From Mucilaginibacter roseus (GTDB lineage Bacteria; Bacteroidota; Bacteroidia; Sphingobacteriales; Sphingobacteriaceae), in the NCBI RefSeq assembly GCF_021215455.1, contig NZ_JAJPWV010000001.1, positions 496,001-560,000 on the forward strand: 64,000 bases of DNA, read 5' to 3'. This document shows, one piece after another, positions 18,574 to 28,216 of this stretch. The notes under the pieces were generated by a model that saw only the letters and a program-made list of their open reading frames with translations, did no database searches and was not told the origin of the DNA. Position numbers and translations under genes: made by a program. The stretch's first letter is position 1, and the number at the start of each line of letters is the position of its first letter.

Positions 18574-21500
18574 TTACCGCCGATGCTCACTTTTTTCAGG
18601 CTCTCGCGCCCATAAAACACAGGGAAATACATCAGCTCGGCCTTTGCCGGGTTAAGGGTGTATTCCCCATCATAGCGGGGCATAAGTTCAACCTCGAATT
18701 TGTACTGCCCTTGTTTAAGCTTGCGGCAAAATATGCTCACCTTTTCTTTAAAGTATTCGCGGTGTATTTCGTTGTTACGCCACGATTGCGTTTTGCTCTC
18801 GTACGAGCATCCGGCGGGGATTGGTATCTCAATCATTACAAACTCGCCATCGGCACGTCCGGTAACATCAGCTACCAGTGTAACTTTTTTGCCGCCTTTT
18901 AAGTTAACAGTTTTATCGCCGTTGTTTTCAAACCAGGTATTCACGGTAAAATCTTTACTTACCTTTTCAGGCTTGCTGTTCCAAAATTGTTGGTAACCGG
19001 TAATGTACACCGGTAAGGTGCCGGTTTTGTTGATACTTAGTGCCTGGCTGTCAAACGTCGCAGAATAAGGGAAAGTGGTAACGGTTTCATTTTTACCGCC
19101 GGCTAACACCAATTTAGATTGTTTAAGGCCCTTCTGCTCTTTCATTAAATCAGGCAAAATAGTTTCCAATATTAATGACGATTCATACGTGTTACGCCAT
19201 CCGCCATCACGACGTTGTTCGAGCAGGTAACCGGTTATCCTGTCAAGCAAAGCCTGATTGTTGCCCGAGTTTTTAATAAGTTGGTAAGCAAGTATGCTTA
19301 ACTGTACAGAATTATCAAAGAACGCATAACTGCTGTTTTCGCCCCAGTAGACATTGCCAAACATGGTGGTTTTCTTGCCGCTCAACAATTCATCCACGTT
19401 AACAGGCAGCCCGGCTTTTTGCTTAATTAGCATTAGCCGGTATCTATTATATACTGAAACATATTTTAATGCCGATTGCTCTTTTTGAATAGTAGCTATG
19501 TACTTTTTATAATCAGCCTTTGCCCCGAGTTTGAGCAGCAATTCAACTACATTAAGTCTGTCATAGGTGTTATACCTATCAGCCTGGAGTAACAAGTATT
19601 GGGTGATTTTCTGCTTGTCAAAATGGGTGCCGTAACCGGCTTTTTCGGCATCCAGCAAGGCCTCAAAAACATGCCGGCTGATCCACATCTCCTCGTCGCT
19701 TTCTTTCCACCATCCCCAAAGGCCGCTGCCTTTTTTGTTTTCGTTTAGTTTTTTTATGATCTCGAGGATATTTTTTTCACGTGTAAAAGGCTGTTTAAGA
19801 TATTTCCTGATCCGTTCTTCACTAAGCAATCCCTTCAGTTTCGAGGCCAGTTGCTCGTTGCACAGGTAGCGGTATTCGCGCAGCTTATCGGTCTCCTCAA
19901 TCAGTGCGGGCAAGGCTGATGCCTCAGCCCGGAACGTTACCTTACCAAGGGTGGCATCAAACTTCAGGTTCACGCTGGTATCGCCACGCAATACTTCAAA
20001 AATACCTTTGGTCTCCTGTACGCCGGGCTTAACAACCGGTATTTTACGTTGCTCGCCATCGCTGTAACCATTTGCACGTTTTAGGGCGTACTCAAAAGTT
20101 AAGCTATCATTAGCTGAAGCGGTTATAGCCAATGTATCAATTTTTGAGTTGACTACCGATAACGAATCCTGCTTTAAAGGTTTACCGTTATAACTAAACG
20201 TGCGTTGCATTGTGGCAGGGGTGGGGTTATAATTCATCACCTTGCCAATGATGTTCATTTTATCGCCCTCAACAGCGAACTGCGGCGTAATTAAGGAAGC
20301 GCTTACAGGTTTGAACGATTTTATGCTGCCCTCTACAAGCGCGGTTTCCATGTTGTTACTTATGCCGATAAAATATGTACGCCAGTTGGTGATATCATCC
20401 GGAAACACGGTAGTGAAGCTGACTTTGCCGTTGGCATCTGTAGTTAACCTTGGCTGCCAGTAGCTATAATCCTTAAAGTTTTTACGCAGCGTATTGCCAC
20501 CGTTTTGCGCGGCCAGATGGGCTTCGGCTTCATCAGCTGCCTGTTTCTTTTTGGTGGTTATAATTATAACACCATTGGCGGCACGGGCACCGTAAATAGC
20601 CATGGCCGCTGCATCTTTCAAAACAGAAATATCCCCGATTTCGGTTTTGTCTATGCCGTTGAATTCAGCCTCCGTTATTACTTTACCGTCAACTACCACA
20701 AGCGGATTGGCACCCGTAGTAACCGTATTTGCGCCTCTTACTTGTATAGTATATCCGCTTCCAGGTGAAACATTTGTTATGGATAAGCCGGCCACTTTTC
20801 CTTGTAACGCACCATAAAACCCGGTGGTGCGCACAGATGTACTTGCCGTTAAGCTTTGTTTTTTTTGCGCACCATAGCCCAATACAACTACCTCGTTAAG
20901 TTGATTCGAACTTTCGTTTAGCGTTAAAACATAATTATCCCCGGGCCTAATCGTGAACTCTTCTGTAATGTAACCGATAAATGCTACCGTTATCTTGCCG
21001 GTTTTGGGTACCGTAAGACTGAAATTACCTTTGGAATCGGTGACCATCCCGTGTCTAGTGCCTTTTACCAATATACTAACGCCGGGTAAAGGAGCTTTAT
21101 CCTTTGCATCGATGACTGTTCCGGTAATGACGTTAGTGAAGTTTTTGATCTCGGTGTACTTTTCGTTGAATGTTTCTTTAATCAGTAAGGCGTCATTCCT
21201 GATTTCTTTATCGGTGTTATTATACATGCCTGTACGCTGCTGTATCACTTGGTTAATTTTTATACTTACCGAGTCGCGCGGGTGAGCTTTAATCGCTATG
21301 GTATATAAATTTGCGCCGTGGGGTTTTACAATAATGTTTTCCTGTACAAAATATTCGTCCCCTTTCAACAAGAACATCAACCGGTATTTACCCGGTTCCA
21401 GGTTGCCGAAGTCTCGCTCTATACCCCGGTATATCTTTAAAAATTCAATATCATTATTCTTATAAATCAATATGTTTTTTACAAAGAGTTTTTCTTCGGC

Positions 21501-24425
21501 AGCGAATTTAATTTTCAATCTCCCGTTTTTTTCTATGGGAACATAAGGGTTTTCAAAGAGATTAGTCGTTTGGCTGCGCCTGTCCAAATAGTTTTGCCAA
21601 AGCGTGTCAATCGCGGTAGGCGTAAGCGCCAGTTGTGTGTAGTCAACCGCAGCATCTCCGTAATTTAGCTTTTTATTGTAAGGGTTACCATCAAAACTTT
21701 TTTGCTTTAATAAACCCGGTAAAAAGGTATAGTTATAACCTGTTTCGGCAATAAAGTTTTGATCCTTTTCGGCGCCGAGTTTGTAGGTAGCCAGATTTGG
21801 CGCAATTGGACCGGTTAAAACCCGCTGCCGGCTGCGTCCGTTAGCTTCCGGATTAAGTAAGTACACCCTTTCGCCTTGTTGCAGCGTTGCCAGCTGCATT
21901 TTAAAAGTATTCTCTACGCTGATCAGGTAATTGTTCAGCATCCGCTTTTCGTCGTTCATCAATGTGTCCGGTGCTTTATTTATAAAAATGTCAAAGCGCT
22001 TTAGCGTCGAATCGGCATTGATGCTGAAAATGGTTTTCTTTCCATGCGCTATCACCACATCTTTAACCTCTATATCCATCTTATCCGTGCGTAGGCGTAT
22101 ATCATGCATCCCGGAGTCAACCCTGAAACTATAGCGTTTCAGGTCCTCCGTTTGTGAAAAATACACCGGAGTATTATCAATGTAAACAATATGCACAGGT
22201 AGTATGTCGCCATTTTTTACAACAAAGGGCGCTATTTGCGTTATGTTGTCTACGGTTTTCTCTGTTGTTGTATAAATGGTATCAGGATGGGTGAATTTAT
22301 AGTATTCTATGGTGTCCAGTCCCATTTCACTGCCCCATCTTTTCCAATTAAGCACGAGCGACTGCGTATTGTCAAGTCGCAGGCTTTGGTATCGCATATT
22401 AAAGTAAGGTGCTTTGCCAAACTTGCCGAAGTAAGGCACTGATGGAGCGCTGTATTCCTCAAATTTTGATGTAAGCGACCAGGCAGTAATATCAGCATCG
22501 GCAACAGGCTTACCTTTGTTATTTGTTACGGTAAGCTCAGTGGTAACTTTCTGGCCGGGATAAATGGTCATGGGTTGCTGTACATCAATCTTGAGTGATT
22601 TATCGTAATTAATGAAAGACTGCCTGCTGGTTTGTAAACGGCCACCCCACAAATAGTAGGCAAAAACCGTAATGCTACCCTTTGAACTGATACGCTTTTT
22701 ATACTGAAGTGAGTCTGCTTCGCCACGTTCAAGCAGTTTATCATCAAGGTAAATGCTATACCAAAAATGTAATTTACGCTTACTTTTAACCGCAACTTTT
22801 GCTGAGTCGGCCGTACGTTCACCGGTTATAGTTATTCCACTTTCCTCACTTGTTAAAATGAAATTGGTTTGGGTACTATCAGCTATAATAAGGTAATCGC
22901 TTACGTATGGATCAATGGTTATGCGTGCCGGTAATACAAGGCTTTGCTTTTTAAGGGTATCGTTATTGCTGATAGCAAAAAGCGTCGCTTTTAATGGTGA
23001 TTCCTTGCCGTGCATATAGCCGTCTATTTTCAGCGTATCACCGTTTACTTTAGTTTTTATCTGGTAATTATCCGCCTTATAATTTAGATACTTAGTTTGG
23101 GAGCGGTGTTCATTTGATGAATTAAGAAAGTCAGCCTCGATGTAATATGACATACTTACCGGTGGAAATATAGAACCGGGAATGGTAACCTTAGTTTCTC
23201 CCAGCGGGTCGAGTTGTACGGTATGCTTCCATAAAGTATCAGGCACAAAAGCGTGATCGACTTTGTAATTGTTAATAAAACTGCTTTTAACAAGCAAGTC
23301 TACCCGGCCATCAGGCACCGGTAACCCATTTTCGTCGGTAGCTTTTAAATAAAGGTTTAGGGTATCTCCCGGTTGATTCGATTCTTTGTCGGTACGGACA
23401 GTAAAGTTGATGGCTTTTAGCTCGTACTCTTCGTACTCAAACTTTGTGCTTACAAATTGTAAGTGATTTTTTTCGCTCTCCTCTAATTCTTCTTCCTCAT
23501 CATCATCGTCGTCATCTTCATTGTCTTTCTTCTGCAGTTTTTTTGTGTCAGTGAGTATGATCTGGTAGGTATCATCCAGGTCGATATCCAGGCTATCGGT
23601 CAGCACAAAGCTATACTCATACATCCCCGGGCGATAGCTGTTTATGGTAGCCAGTGTTTTAAAGTCATCATCCCCATATTGATCTGCTAGGCGTACCAGG
23701 ACAGGTTTGTTTTTAAACGGCTTTCTACTCTTTTTATCAACTATAAATGCTTTCAATCTTACCGTATCGCCACGCTTGTATTTTGGTTTATTAAGCACTA
23801 CAAAACCCGGATAATCCGCATGTTGGTTATAGCTGTGATATCGCTGTTTTGGCTTCTTTGAAAAGAGCCCCTTAAACCATCGTGTTAAAAAGAATTGCTT
23901 TTTGACCTCATGCTCACTGAGGTTTAAAAAACTAGTAACGCCATTATATATTACTTTTATAACATTCTGCTTTGCCGGATTAACCGAGTAAAGCCCTTTG
24001 GCTTGGTTGTAGGATACCTTTTTGCCGTTATTAGTTACGGCAGCGTTAGTAATTATGGTGCCGTTTTTATCCGTCAACAAAAATTCAATCTGTTTATCCT
24101 GAGACAGCAGTTGCATGGAAACATTTTGCTTTTCGAGCAGGGTAAACATCAACCTATTCTCGGTTGCGTAAACCTTCACATAATTACCGTATGGCAATTT
24201 GGGCTTATGAAATGCCTGATTCTTGGTTAAAATGGAATCTACCTTTTGCTTTAAAATTTTATCTGTAGGTTTTTTATCCGGATGCAGGTAAAGGTCCGCC
24301 ACATCGTCATCGCTTATTTTATAGTAGTAGGTGTATTGGCTGTTCCTGATGCTTTGAGTTAGTTTTTGCTGCGCCAGGCTATTTATCGAAATCAGGAGAA
24401 GTAATAATAATGAAAGTTTTCTCAT
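18570..24425 (-). CDS. Giant alpha-2-macroglobulin-family protein with an embedded TonB plug domain
   Basis: About 1951 residues from the ATG at 24425, which gives a clean signal peptide ('LLLLLISINSLAQQ'); an upstream ATG at 24452 would add nine residues in front and is less likely. Macroglobulin-like beta domains (e.g. 'YKRGDTVRLKAFIVD') fill ~1-1090, broken by an acidic run near 303-317. Then come a carboxypeptidase-regulatory domain (~1098-1171), a SusC-type TonB plug (~1186-1294: 'VVVLGYGAQKK', 'VRGANT', 'YGARAANGVIIITTKK'), the A2M core signature ('YWQPRLTTDANGK', ~1322), and an alpha-toroid thioester domain whose motif C-N-E-Q (~1522-1525) keeps the thioester Cys and Gln. No TonB barrel is present. 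Family members trap proteases; the plug is the oddity. Confidence 0.88.
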   Translation of the reverse strand: MRKLSLLLLLLISINSLAQQKLTQSIRNSQYTYYYKISDDDVADLYLHPDKKPTDKILKQKVDSILTKNQAFHKPKLPYGNYVKVYATENRLMFTLLEKQNVSMQLLSQDKQIEFLLTDKNGTIITNAAVTNNGKKVSYNQAKGLYSVNPAKQNVIKVIYNGVTSFLNLSEHEVKKQFFLTRWFKGLFSKKPKQRYHSYNQHADYPGFVVLNKPKYKRGDTVRLKAFIVDKKSRKPFKNKPVLVRLADQYGDDDFKTLATINSYRPGMYEYSFVLTDSLDIDLDDTYQIILTDTKKLQKKDNEDDDDDDEEEELEESEKNHLQFVSTKFEYEEYELKAINFTVRTDKESNQPGDTLNLYLKATDENGLPVPDGRVDLLVKSSFINNYKVDHAFVPDTLWKHTVQLDPLGETKVTIPGSIFPPVSMSYYIEADFLNSSNEHRSQTKYLNYKADNYQIKTKVNGDTLKIDGYMHGKESPLKATLFAISNNDTLKKQSLVLPARITIDPYVSDYLIIADSTQTNFILTSEESGITITGERTADSAKVAVKSKRKLHFWYSIYLDDKLLERGEADSLQYKKRISSKGSITVFAYYLWGGRLQTSRQSFINYDKSLKIDVQQPMTIYPGQKVTTELTVTNNKGKPVADADITAWSLTSKFEEYSAPSVPYFGKFGKAPYFNMRYQSLRLDNTQSLVLNWKRWGSEMGLDTIEYYKFTHPDTIYTTTEKTVDNITQIAPFVVKNGDILPVHIVYIDNTPVYFSQTEDLKRYSFRVDSGMHDIRLRTDKMDIEVKDVVIAHGKKTIFSINADSTLKRFDIFINKAPDTLMNDEKRMLNNYLISVENTFKMQLATLQQGERVYLLNPEANGRSRQRVLTGPIAPNLATYKLGAEKDQNFIAETGYNYTFLPGLLKQKSFDGNPYNKKLNYGDAAVDYTQLALTPTAIDTLWQNYLDRRSQTTNLFENPYVPIEKNGRLKIKFAAEEKLFVKNILIYKNNDIEFLKIYRGIERDFGNLEPGKYRLMFLLKGDEYFVQENIIVKPHGANLYTIAIKAHPRDSVSIKINQVIQQRTGMYNNTDKEIRNDALLIKETFNEKYTEIKNFTNVITGTVIDAKDKAPLPGVSILVKGTRHGMVTDSKGNFSLTVPKTGKITVAFIGYITEEFTIRPGDNYVLTLNESSNQLNEVVVLGYGAQKKQSLTASTSVRTTGFYGALQGKVAGLSITNVSPGSGYTIQVRGANTVTTGANPLVVVDGKVITEAEFNGIDKTEIGDISVLKDAAAMAIYGARAANGVIIITTKKKQAADEAEAHLAAQNGGNTLRKNFKDYSYWQPRLTTDANGKVSFTTVFPDDITNWRTYFIGISNNMETALVEGSIKSFKPVSASLITPQFAVEGDKMNIIGKVMNYNPTPATMQRTFSYNGKPLKQDSLSVVNSKIDTLAITASANDSLTFEYALKRANGYSDGEQRKIPVVKPGVQETKGIFEVLRGDTSVNLKFDATLGKVTFRAEASALPALIEETDKLREYRYLCNEQLASKLKGLLSEERIRKYLKQPFTREKNILEIIKKLNENKKGSGLWGWWKESDEEMWISRHVFEALLDAEKAGYGTHFDKQKITQYLLLQADRYNTYDRLNVVELLLKLGAKADYKKYIATIQKEQSALKYVSVYNRYRLMLIKQKAGLPVNVDELLSGKKTTMFGNVYWGENSSYAFFDNSVQLSILAYQLIKNSGNNQALLDRITGYLLEQRRDGGWRNTYESSLILETILPDLMKEQKGLKQSKLVLAGGKNETVTTFPYSATFDSQALSINKTGTLPVYITGYQQFWNSKPEKVSKDFTVNTWFENNGDKTVNLKGGKKVTLVADVTGRADGEFVMIEIPIPAGCSYESKTQSWRNNEIHREYFKEKVSIFCRKLKQGQYKFEVELMPRYDGEYTLNPAKAELMYFPVFYGRESLKKVSIGGN

Positions 24426-24558
24426 TGTGGGTAAAGGCTCGTGGTAACGCACCTAATATACCGTTTGTACGCGTTGTTTTGAAACTAATTATACGGGATA
24501 GGGTTAGTTTATATATCCCTTATGTGATATTTGATTTATTAAAATCTGATAAAATCTA

Positions 24559-24566
24559 TAGCTTTG
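24559..24566 (+). promoter_or_regulatory. -7 promoter box (TAGCTTTG) deciding the start of the next gene
   Basis: Perfect TAnnTTTG match; TTTG at 24530-24533 could be the -33 element, though the 25-base spacer is long. An in-frame TTG at 24564 lies inside this box, so it cannot be the start codon; the ATG at 24585 is used. Confidence 0.65.
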
Positions 24567-24584
24567 CTATACAAAACACTTTTT

Positions 24585-25946
24585 ATGTGGTATAACAACA
24601 TCCTCGAAACTATTGGTAATACGCCGCTGGTTAAACTTAATAAAATTGTAAAAGACATTCCGGCAACTGTTCTGGCTAAAATTGAAACCACTAATCCGGG
24701 TAATTCAATTAAGGATCGTATGGCGCTTAAAATGATAGAGGATGCTGAAAAAAGTGGCAAGCTTAAACCCGGCGGCACTATAATAGAAGGTACATCCGGT
24801 AATACCGGTATGGGCCTGGCTATAGCAGCCGTTATAAAAGGCTATAAATGTATTTTTACGAGTACCGACAAGCAGTCGAAAGAAAAATTTGATGCCTTGC
24901 GAGCCTTTGGCGCCGAGGTGATTGTTTGCCCTACTAATGTCGACCCGGAAGATCCGCGTTCGTACTACTCGGTATCATCACGCCTGGAGCGTGAGGTGCC
25001 AAATTCATGGAAGCCAAATCAGTATGATAACCTGTCCAACTCACAGGCACATTACGAGCAAACAGGCCCGGAAATATGGGAGCAAACCGAAGGCAAGATA
25101 ACGCACCTTGTAGTAGGCGTGGGCACAGGTGGCACCATTTCAGGCACGGCGCGTTATCTCAAAGAGAAAAATCCGGCTATACAGGTGTTAGGTATTGATA
25201 CTTATGGTTCAGTATTTAAAAAATACAAGGAAACCGGCGTTTTTGATAAGAATGAGATTTATCCTTACATCACTGAAGGCATCGGCGAAGATTTTCTGCC
25301 GCAAAACGTAGACTTTAGCCTGATAGACCATTTTGAAAAAGTAACCGATAAAGATGCCGCTTTGATGACACGCGAAATAGCGCGTAAGGAAGGCATCTTT
25401 GCTGGTAATTCTACCGGTTCGGCAGTGGCGGGTGTGCTGCAAATGAAGGACCGGTTTAAAGAGGGCGACGTGGTGGTGATTGTGTTCCCCGATCATGGCT
25501 CACGTTACATGGGTAAAATGTACAATGACGACTGGCTGCGCGACCGTGGCTTTCTAAAGGACGATAAACTCACCGCTCGCGACATCATCAGCAAAAAAGA
25601 GAGCGCCGAGATTATTACTATCGATAGCGAAAAAACGGTTATCGAGGCCATCAATACCATCAAAACACTCAATATTTCGCAAATACCGGTTACGCAGCAT
25701 GGCAATATTATTGGCAAGGTAACCGAAAGCGATATTCTGGATGCCCTGCTTGAAAGCCCAAGCCTTAAATCGCAGCCTGTAAAAAATATCACCACGGCAC
25801 CGTTCCCTTATGTTGATTTGAATACGTCGATTGATCGCATATCATCCATGATCAATAAGGATAACATCGCCGTGTTGGTAACCGATGAGAAAGGAAACGC
25901 AGAGATTATTACGCAGTACGATATTATTAACGCTATATCAGCGTAG
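24585..25946 (+). CDS. PLP-dependent cystathionine beta-synthase / cysteine synthase with C-terminal CBS pair
   Basis: 453 residues from ATG 24585. The N-terminal fold-type II PLP domain begins 'ILETIGNTPLVKLN'. The PLP lysine is Lys43 in 'NPGNSIKDR', the substrate loop is 'EGTSGNTGMG', and the phosphate loop is 'GVGTGGTISGTARY'. From ~330 there are two CBS domains, which usually bind adenosyl ligands and regulate activity. The domain order and length match cystathionine beta-synthase, which condenses serine (or O-acetylserine) with homocysteine; sequence alone does not exclude cysteine synthase. It is monocistronic and divergent from the macroglobulin gene. Confidence 0.9.
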   Translation: MWYNNILETIGNTPLVKLNKIVKDIPATVLAKIETTNPGNSIKDRMALKMIEDAEKSGKLKPGGTIIEGTSGNTGMGLAIAAVIKGYKCIFTSTDKQSKEKFDALRAFGAEVIVCPTNVDPEDPRSYYSVSSRLEREVPNSWKPNQYDNLSNSQAHYEQTGPEIWEQTEGKITHLVVGVGTGGTISGTARYLKEKNPAIQVLGIDTYGSVFKKYKETGVFDKNEIYPYITEGIGEDFLPQNVDFSLIDHFEKVTDKDAALMTREIARKEGIFAGNSTGSAVAGVLQMKDRFKEGDVVVIVFPDHGSRYMGKMYNDDWLRDRGFLKDDKLTARDIISKKESAEIITIDSEKTVIEAINTIKTLNISQIPVTQHGNIIGKVTESDILDALLESPSLKSQPVKNITTAPFPYVDLNTSIDRISSMINKDNIAVLVTDEKGNAEIITQYDIINAISA

Positions 25947-26047
25947 AGGTAGATTGCGGATTTCGGAAGGGTGATTGCGGATCGAGTTAGAGTAAGTAGT
26001 CTGTTAATAATTAGCCTAAAAAAGTACAAGCGAAATTTATTAAACCA

Positions 26048-26416
26048 TTAAAAATCTTTTGGATCAAGAAATAAAGAAGCCAAATACAGAATAACAAACA
26101 ACGCTACAGGAATTATGAATGCTAAGTAGTTGAACACTTCTAATGGTACAGCTATTAAGCGGCCTATTATTGGTAGTGTTAATAATAAAAAGCATAATAA
26201 GTCAATCCTGATACGTTTTGCAGGTCTTGATTCTTTAGGGGTGATAATTATGAATAATGCGACGATGGCTAAAAGAGAAAGTAACTGATCGATATTCCAA
26301 AAGTCAAATAAGGATAAAGGTAGCCATAGTAAAAATGGCAATCCAATCATTTCTCCTTTCAGCACAATACACAGATAGGCAATGAGGGATAGTGTTTTGA
26401 CTTTTGAGCGCGACAT
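26048..26416 (-). CDS. Small hypothetical membrane protein
   Basis: 122 residues, about four hydrophobic segments (around 10-35, 43-60, 70-90 and 95-115) and a charged 'PKESRPAKRIRID' loop in the middle. No family recognised. It lies between the cystathionine synthase-like gene (convergent) and the GT39 gene (same strand, 92 bases upstream). The ~100 bases after it contain a short repeated phrase 'GATTGCGGAT' (25956 and 25971), probably a remnant of a low-complexity intergenic repeat. Confidence 0.55.
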   Translation of the reverse strand: MSRSKVKTLSLIAYLCIVLKGEMIGLPFLLWLPLSLFDFWNIDQLLSLLAIVALFIIITPKESRPAKRIRIDLLCFLLLTLPIIGRLIAVPLEVFNYLAFIIPVALFVILYLASLFLDPKDF

Positions 26417-26508
26417 ATTGCAAAAAATACTTAGAATATCAAAGATTAAAAACTTAGCCCCGCCAAAGTTTATAGAAATAGAAAACGTTCTAAAGCTGCC
26501 TTAATCTT

Positions 26509-28062
26509 TTACTTTCTAAGTTCAGCAAGTTCTTTTTGATAGCGTTGGTTTAGCGATGGCTGCGGGTTATACAGTAAATACACGCCCGAACCTTTTTCCC
26601 TCGCCAGCGGATTGTTGATAGTGCCTATTTTAACATAGCGTTCAATAAAGGGCTGTAGTTCTTTCACGCCATCTTCATTCTCGGCAATATAAATTAGGTA
26701 TTTGGGTACCAGGCTGTCGGGCGCCCAAAGCGAAAAGCTGCTGCTTAGGGATATTACCTGAGGAATATTAAACCGTTTGCCATACACGGTAATGGCTCCC
26801 GCCTGTCCGTAGTTTTCAGCAAAGATGCGTGTTTGCGTTTTGGCCTGATCGCTTAAACCGTGGTAGGCTTTGGCAGTAAGTTTAGCCATTTCATCCCAGC
26901 CCAGCATATCGGCGTAATCCTGTGTGGTGGCATGTTGTTGCTGATCTTCCCACCGGGTTAAAAAATCTAAGGCCGGTACCATACTTTTAGTAAAGCTGAT
27001 AGCCTTTACGGTTTGCTGCAACGGCAATACCGGTAAAACAGTTGGTAAGAGTATTACATTGGGCAAGGTTACCATTACGATAGCTACGGCGCGTAACGGA
27101 TTTCCGGCTGTTTTAAACAGTCGGTCAAACCCGCAGCCACCGGCCGCGAACAGCATAGGGTAGGCGCCAAAAAGGTAATAGCTTTTGCCATTCATCTGCA
27201 CTAAAAAAATGAAGATGAGTATATAGGCAAATGCCAGAAACTGATACTTGCGAAGCCTGAACGATACCAGCAAAAACACAAAGCCGGTTAACCATACAAA
27301 CAGCGCTATACCATTTACCATCAATTGCTGCGCTATAAAATCGCCTGCTTTAATATATTCAAGCTGCGTTTCGCGCAGTTCGCTCATGTGATGCAATACG
27401 GGGAAGTTATGCTGCCACTGCCATATCAGGTTTGGCAAAAAAACAATCAGCGCTAACAAGGCCGCGCCAAGCGTATGCTTGGTGAACAATAGTTTACGCT
27501 GCCTGCTGATTAATACGGATAATACTAATGCCACAGCAAAAAAGGCCATGGTATATTTGGTGAGCATACCCACGCCTGTAGTTAAGCCAAAGCCATATAA
27601 AAATATAACGGACGATGTGTTTACGTACTTTACTATACACCAGGCCGCTAAAACCCACCACAACTGATCGAACACAACAGGCTGAAACAAGTAGCCACTG
27701 GCTGCGAATGCCGGCGCAAATATCATGGACAGGCAGGCTATAGCAATGGCAAATTTACGACCGCCAAGTTCAATGGTGATCATGCCGGTTAGCCAGATGA
27801 TGATGCCGCTGGCAATGGTAGTGAAAAGGCGGGAAGCAAATACAGAATCACCGAACAGGCCTAATGATATTTTGGCAAGCAGCGCAATAAAGGGTGGCAC
27901 TTCCTTAAAGCCCCAGTCAAGGTGATCGGCCAGGGAAAGGTGCAGCAATTCGTCGCGGTGAAAACCGAAATTTGAAATGGCTAACAAGTTAAGCGCTACC
28001 TTAACGAGCACAAATATCAGTACAAACTTGTGATACTCGGCCCGCTTATTCCTGTAGATCAT
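26509..28062 (-). CDS. Glycosyltransferase family 39 (PMT/ArnT-like) membrane protein
   Basis: 517 residues. The first ~400 residues contain about ten or more hydrophobic segments; the C-terminal ~120 residues form a soluble, presumably periplasmic domain. The first external loop holds 'FGFHRDELLHLS', with the Asp37-Glu38 pair in the position of the catalytic acidic residue of the PMT/ArnT family. These enzymes move a sugar from a polyprenyl-phosphate donor to an acceptor on the outside of the inner membrane (lipid A, protein or glycan). The acceptor cannot be told. It is monocistronic. Confidence 0.85.
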   Translation of the reverse strand: MIYRNKRAEYHKFVLIFVLVKVALNLLAISNFGFHRDELLHLSLADHLDWGFKEVPPFIALLAKISLGLFGDSVFASRLFTTIASGIIIWLTGMITIELGGRKFAIAIACLSMIFAPAFAASGYLFQPVVFDQLWWVLAAWCIVKYVNTSSVIFLYGFGLTTGVGMLTKYTMAFFAVALVLSVLISRQRKLLFTKHTLGAALLALIVFLPNLIWQWQHNFPVLHHMSELRETQLEYIKAGDFIAQQLMVNGIALFVWLTGFVFLLVSFRLRKYQFLAFAYILIFIFLVQMNGKSYYLFGAYPMLFAAGGCGFDRLFKTAGNPLRAVAIVMVTLPNVILLPTVLPVLPLQQTVKAISFTKSMVPALDFLTRWEDQQQHATTQDYADMLGWDEMAKLTAKAYHGLSDQAKTQTRIFAENYGQAGAITVYGKRFNIPQVISLSSSFSLWAPDSLVPKYLIYIAENEDGVKELQPFIERYVKIGTINNPLAREKGSGVYLLYNPQPSLNQRYQKELAELRK

Positions 28063-28128
28063 GCGTGGTGGTTAAAACTGGTTTGATAAAGTTAATATTT
28101 AAGTCTGTTATCTTCCAAATAATAAAAA

Positions 28129-28191
28129 GGGCCGAACTGCTGACGGTGGGGTAATCAACTCATCATCCCACTCAAATCAACAGTTCAGCCC
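28129..28191 (-). terminator. Long-stem terminator downstream of murA
   Basis: Imperfect 15-bp outer stem (28129-28143 with 28177-28191) plus an inner GTGGG/CCCAC stem. On the minus strand the stem ends in a T-rich run, 26 bases after the murA stop. Confidence 0.65.
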
Positions 28192-28216
28192 CCTGGTAAA
28201 GTAACTAAAAGTCTAT

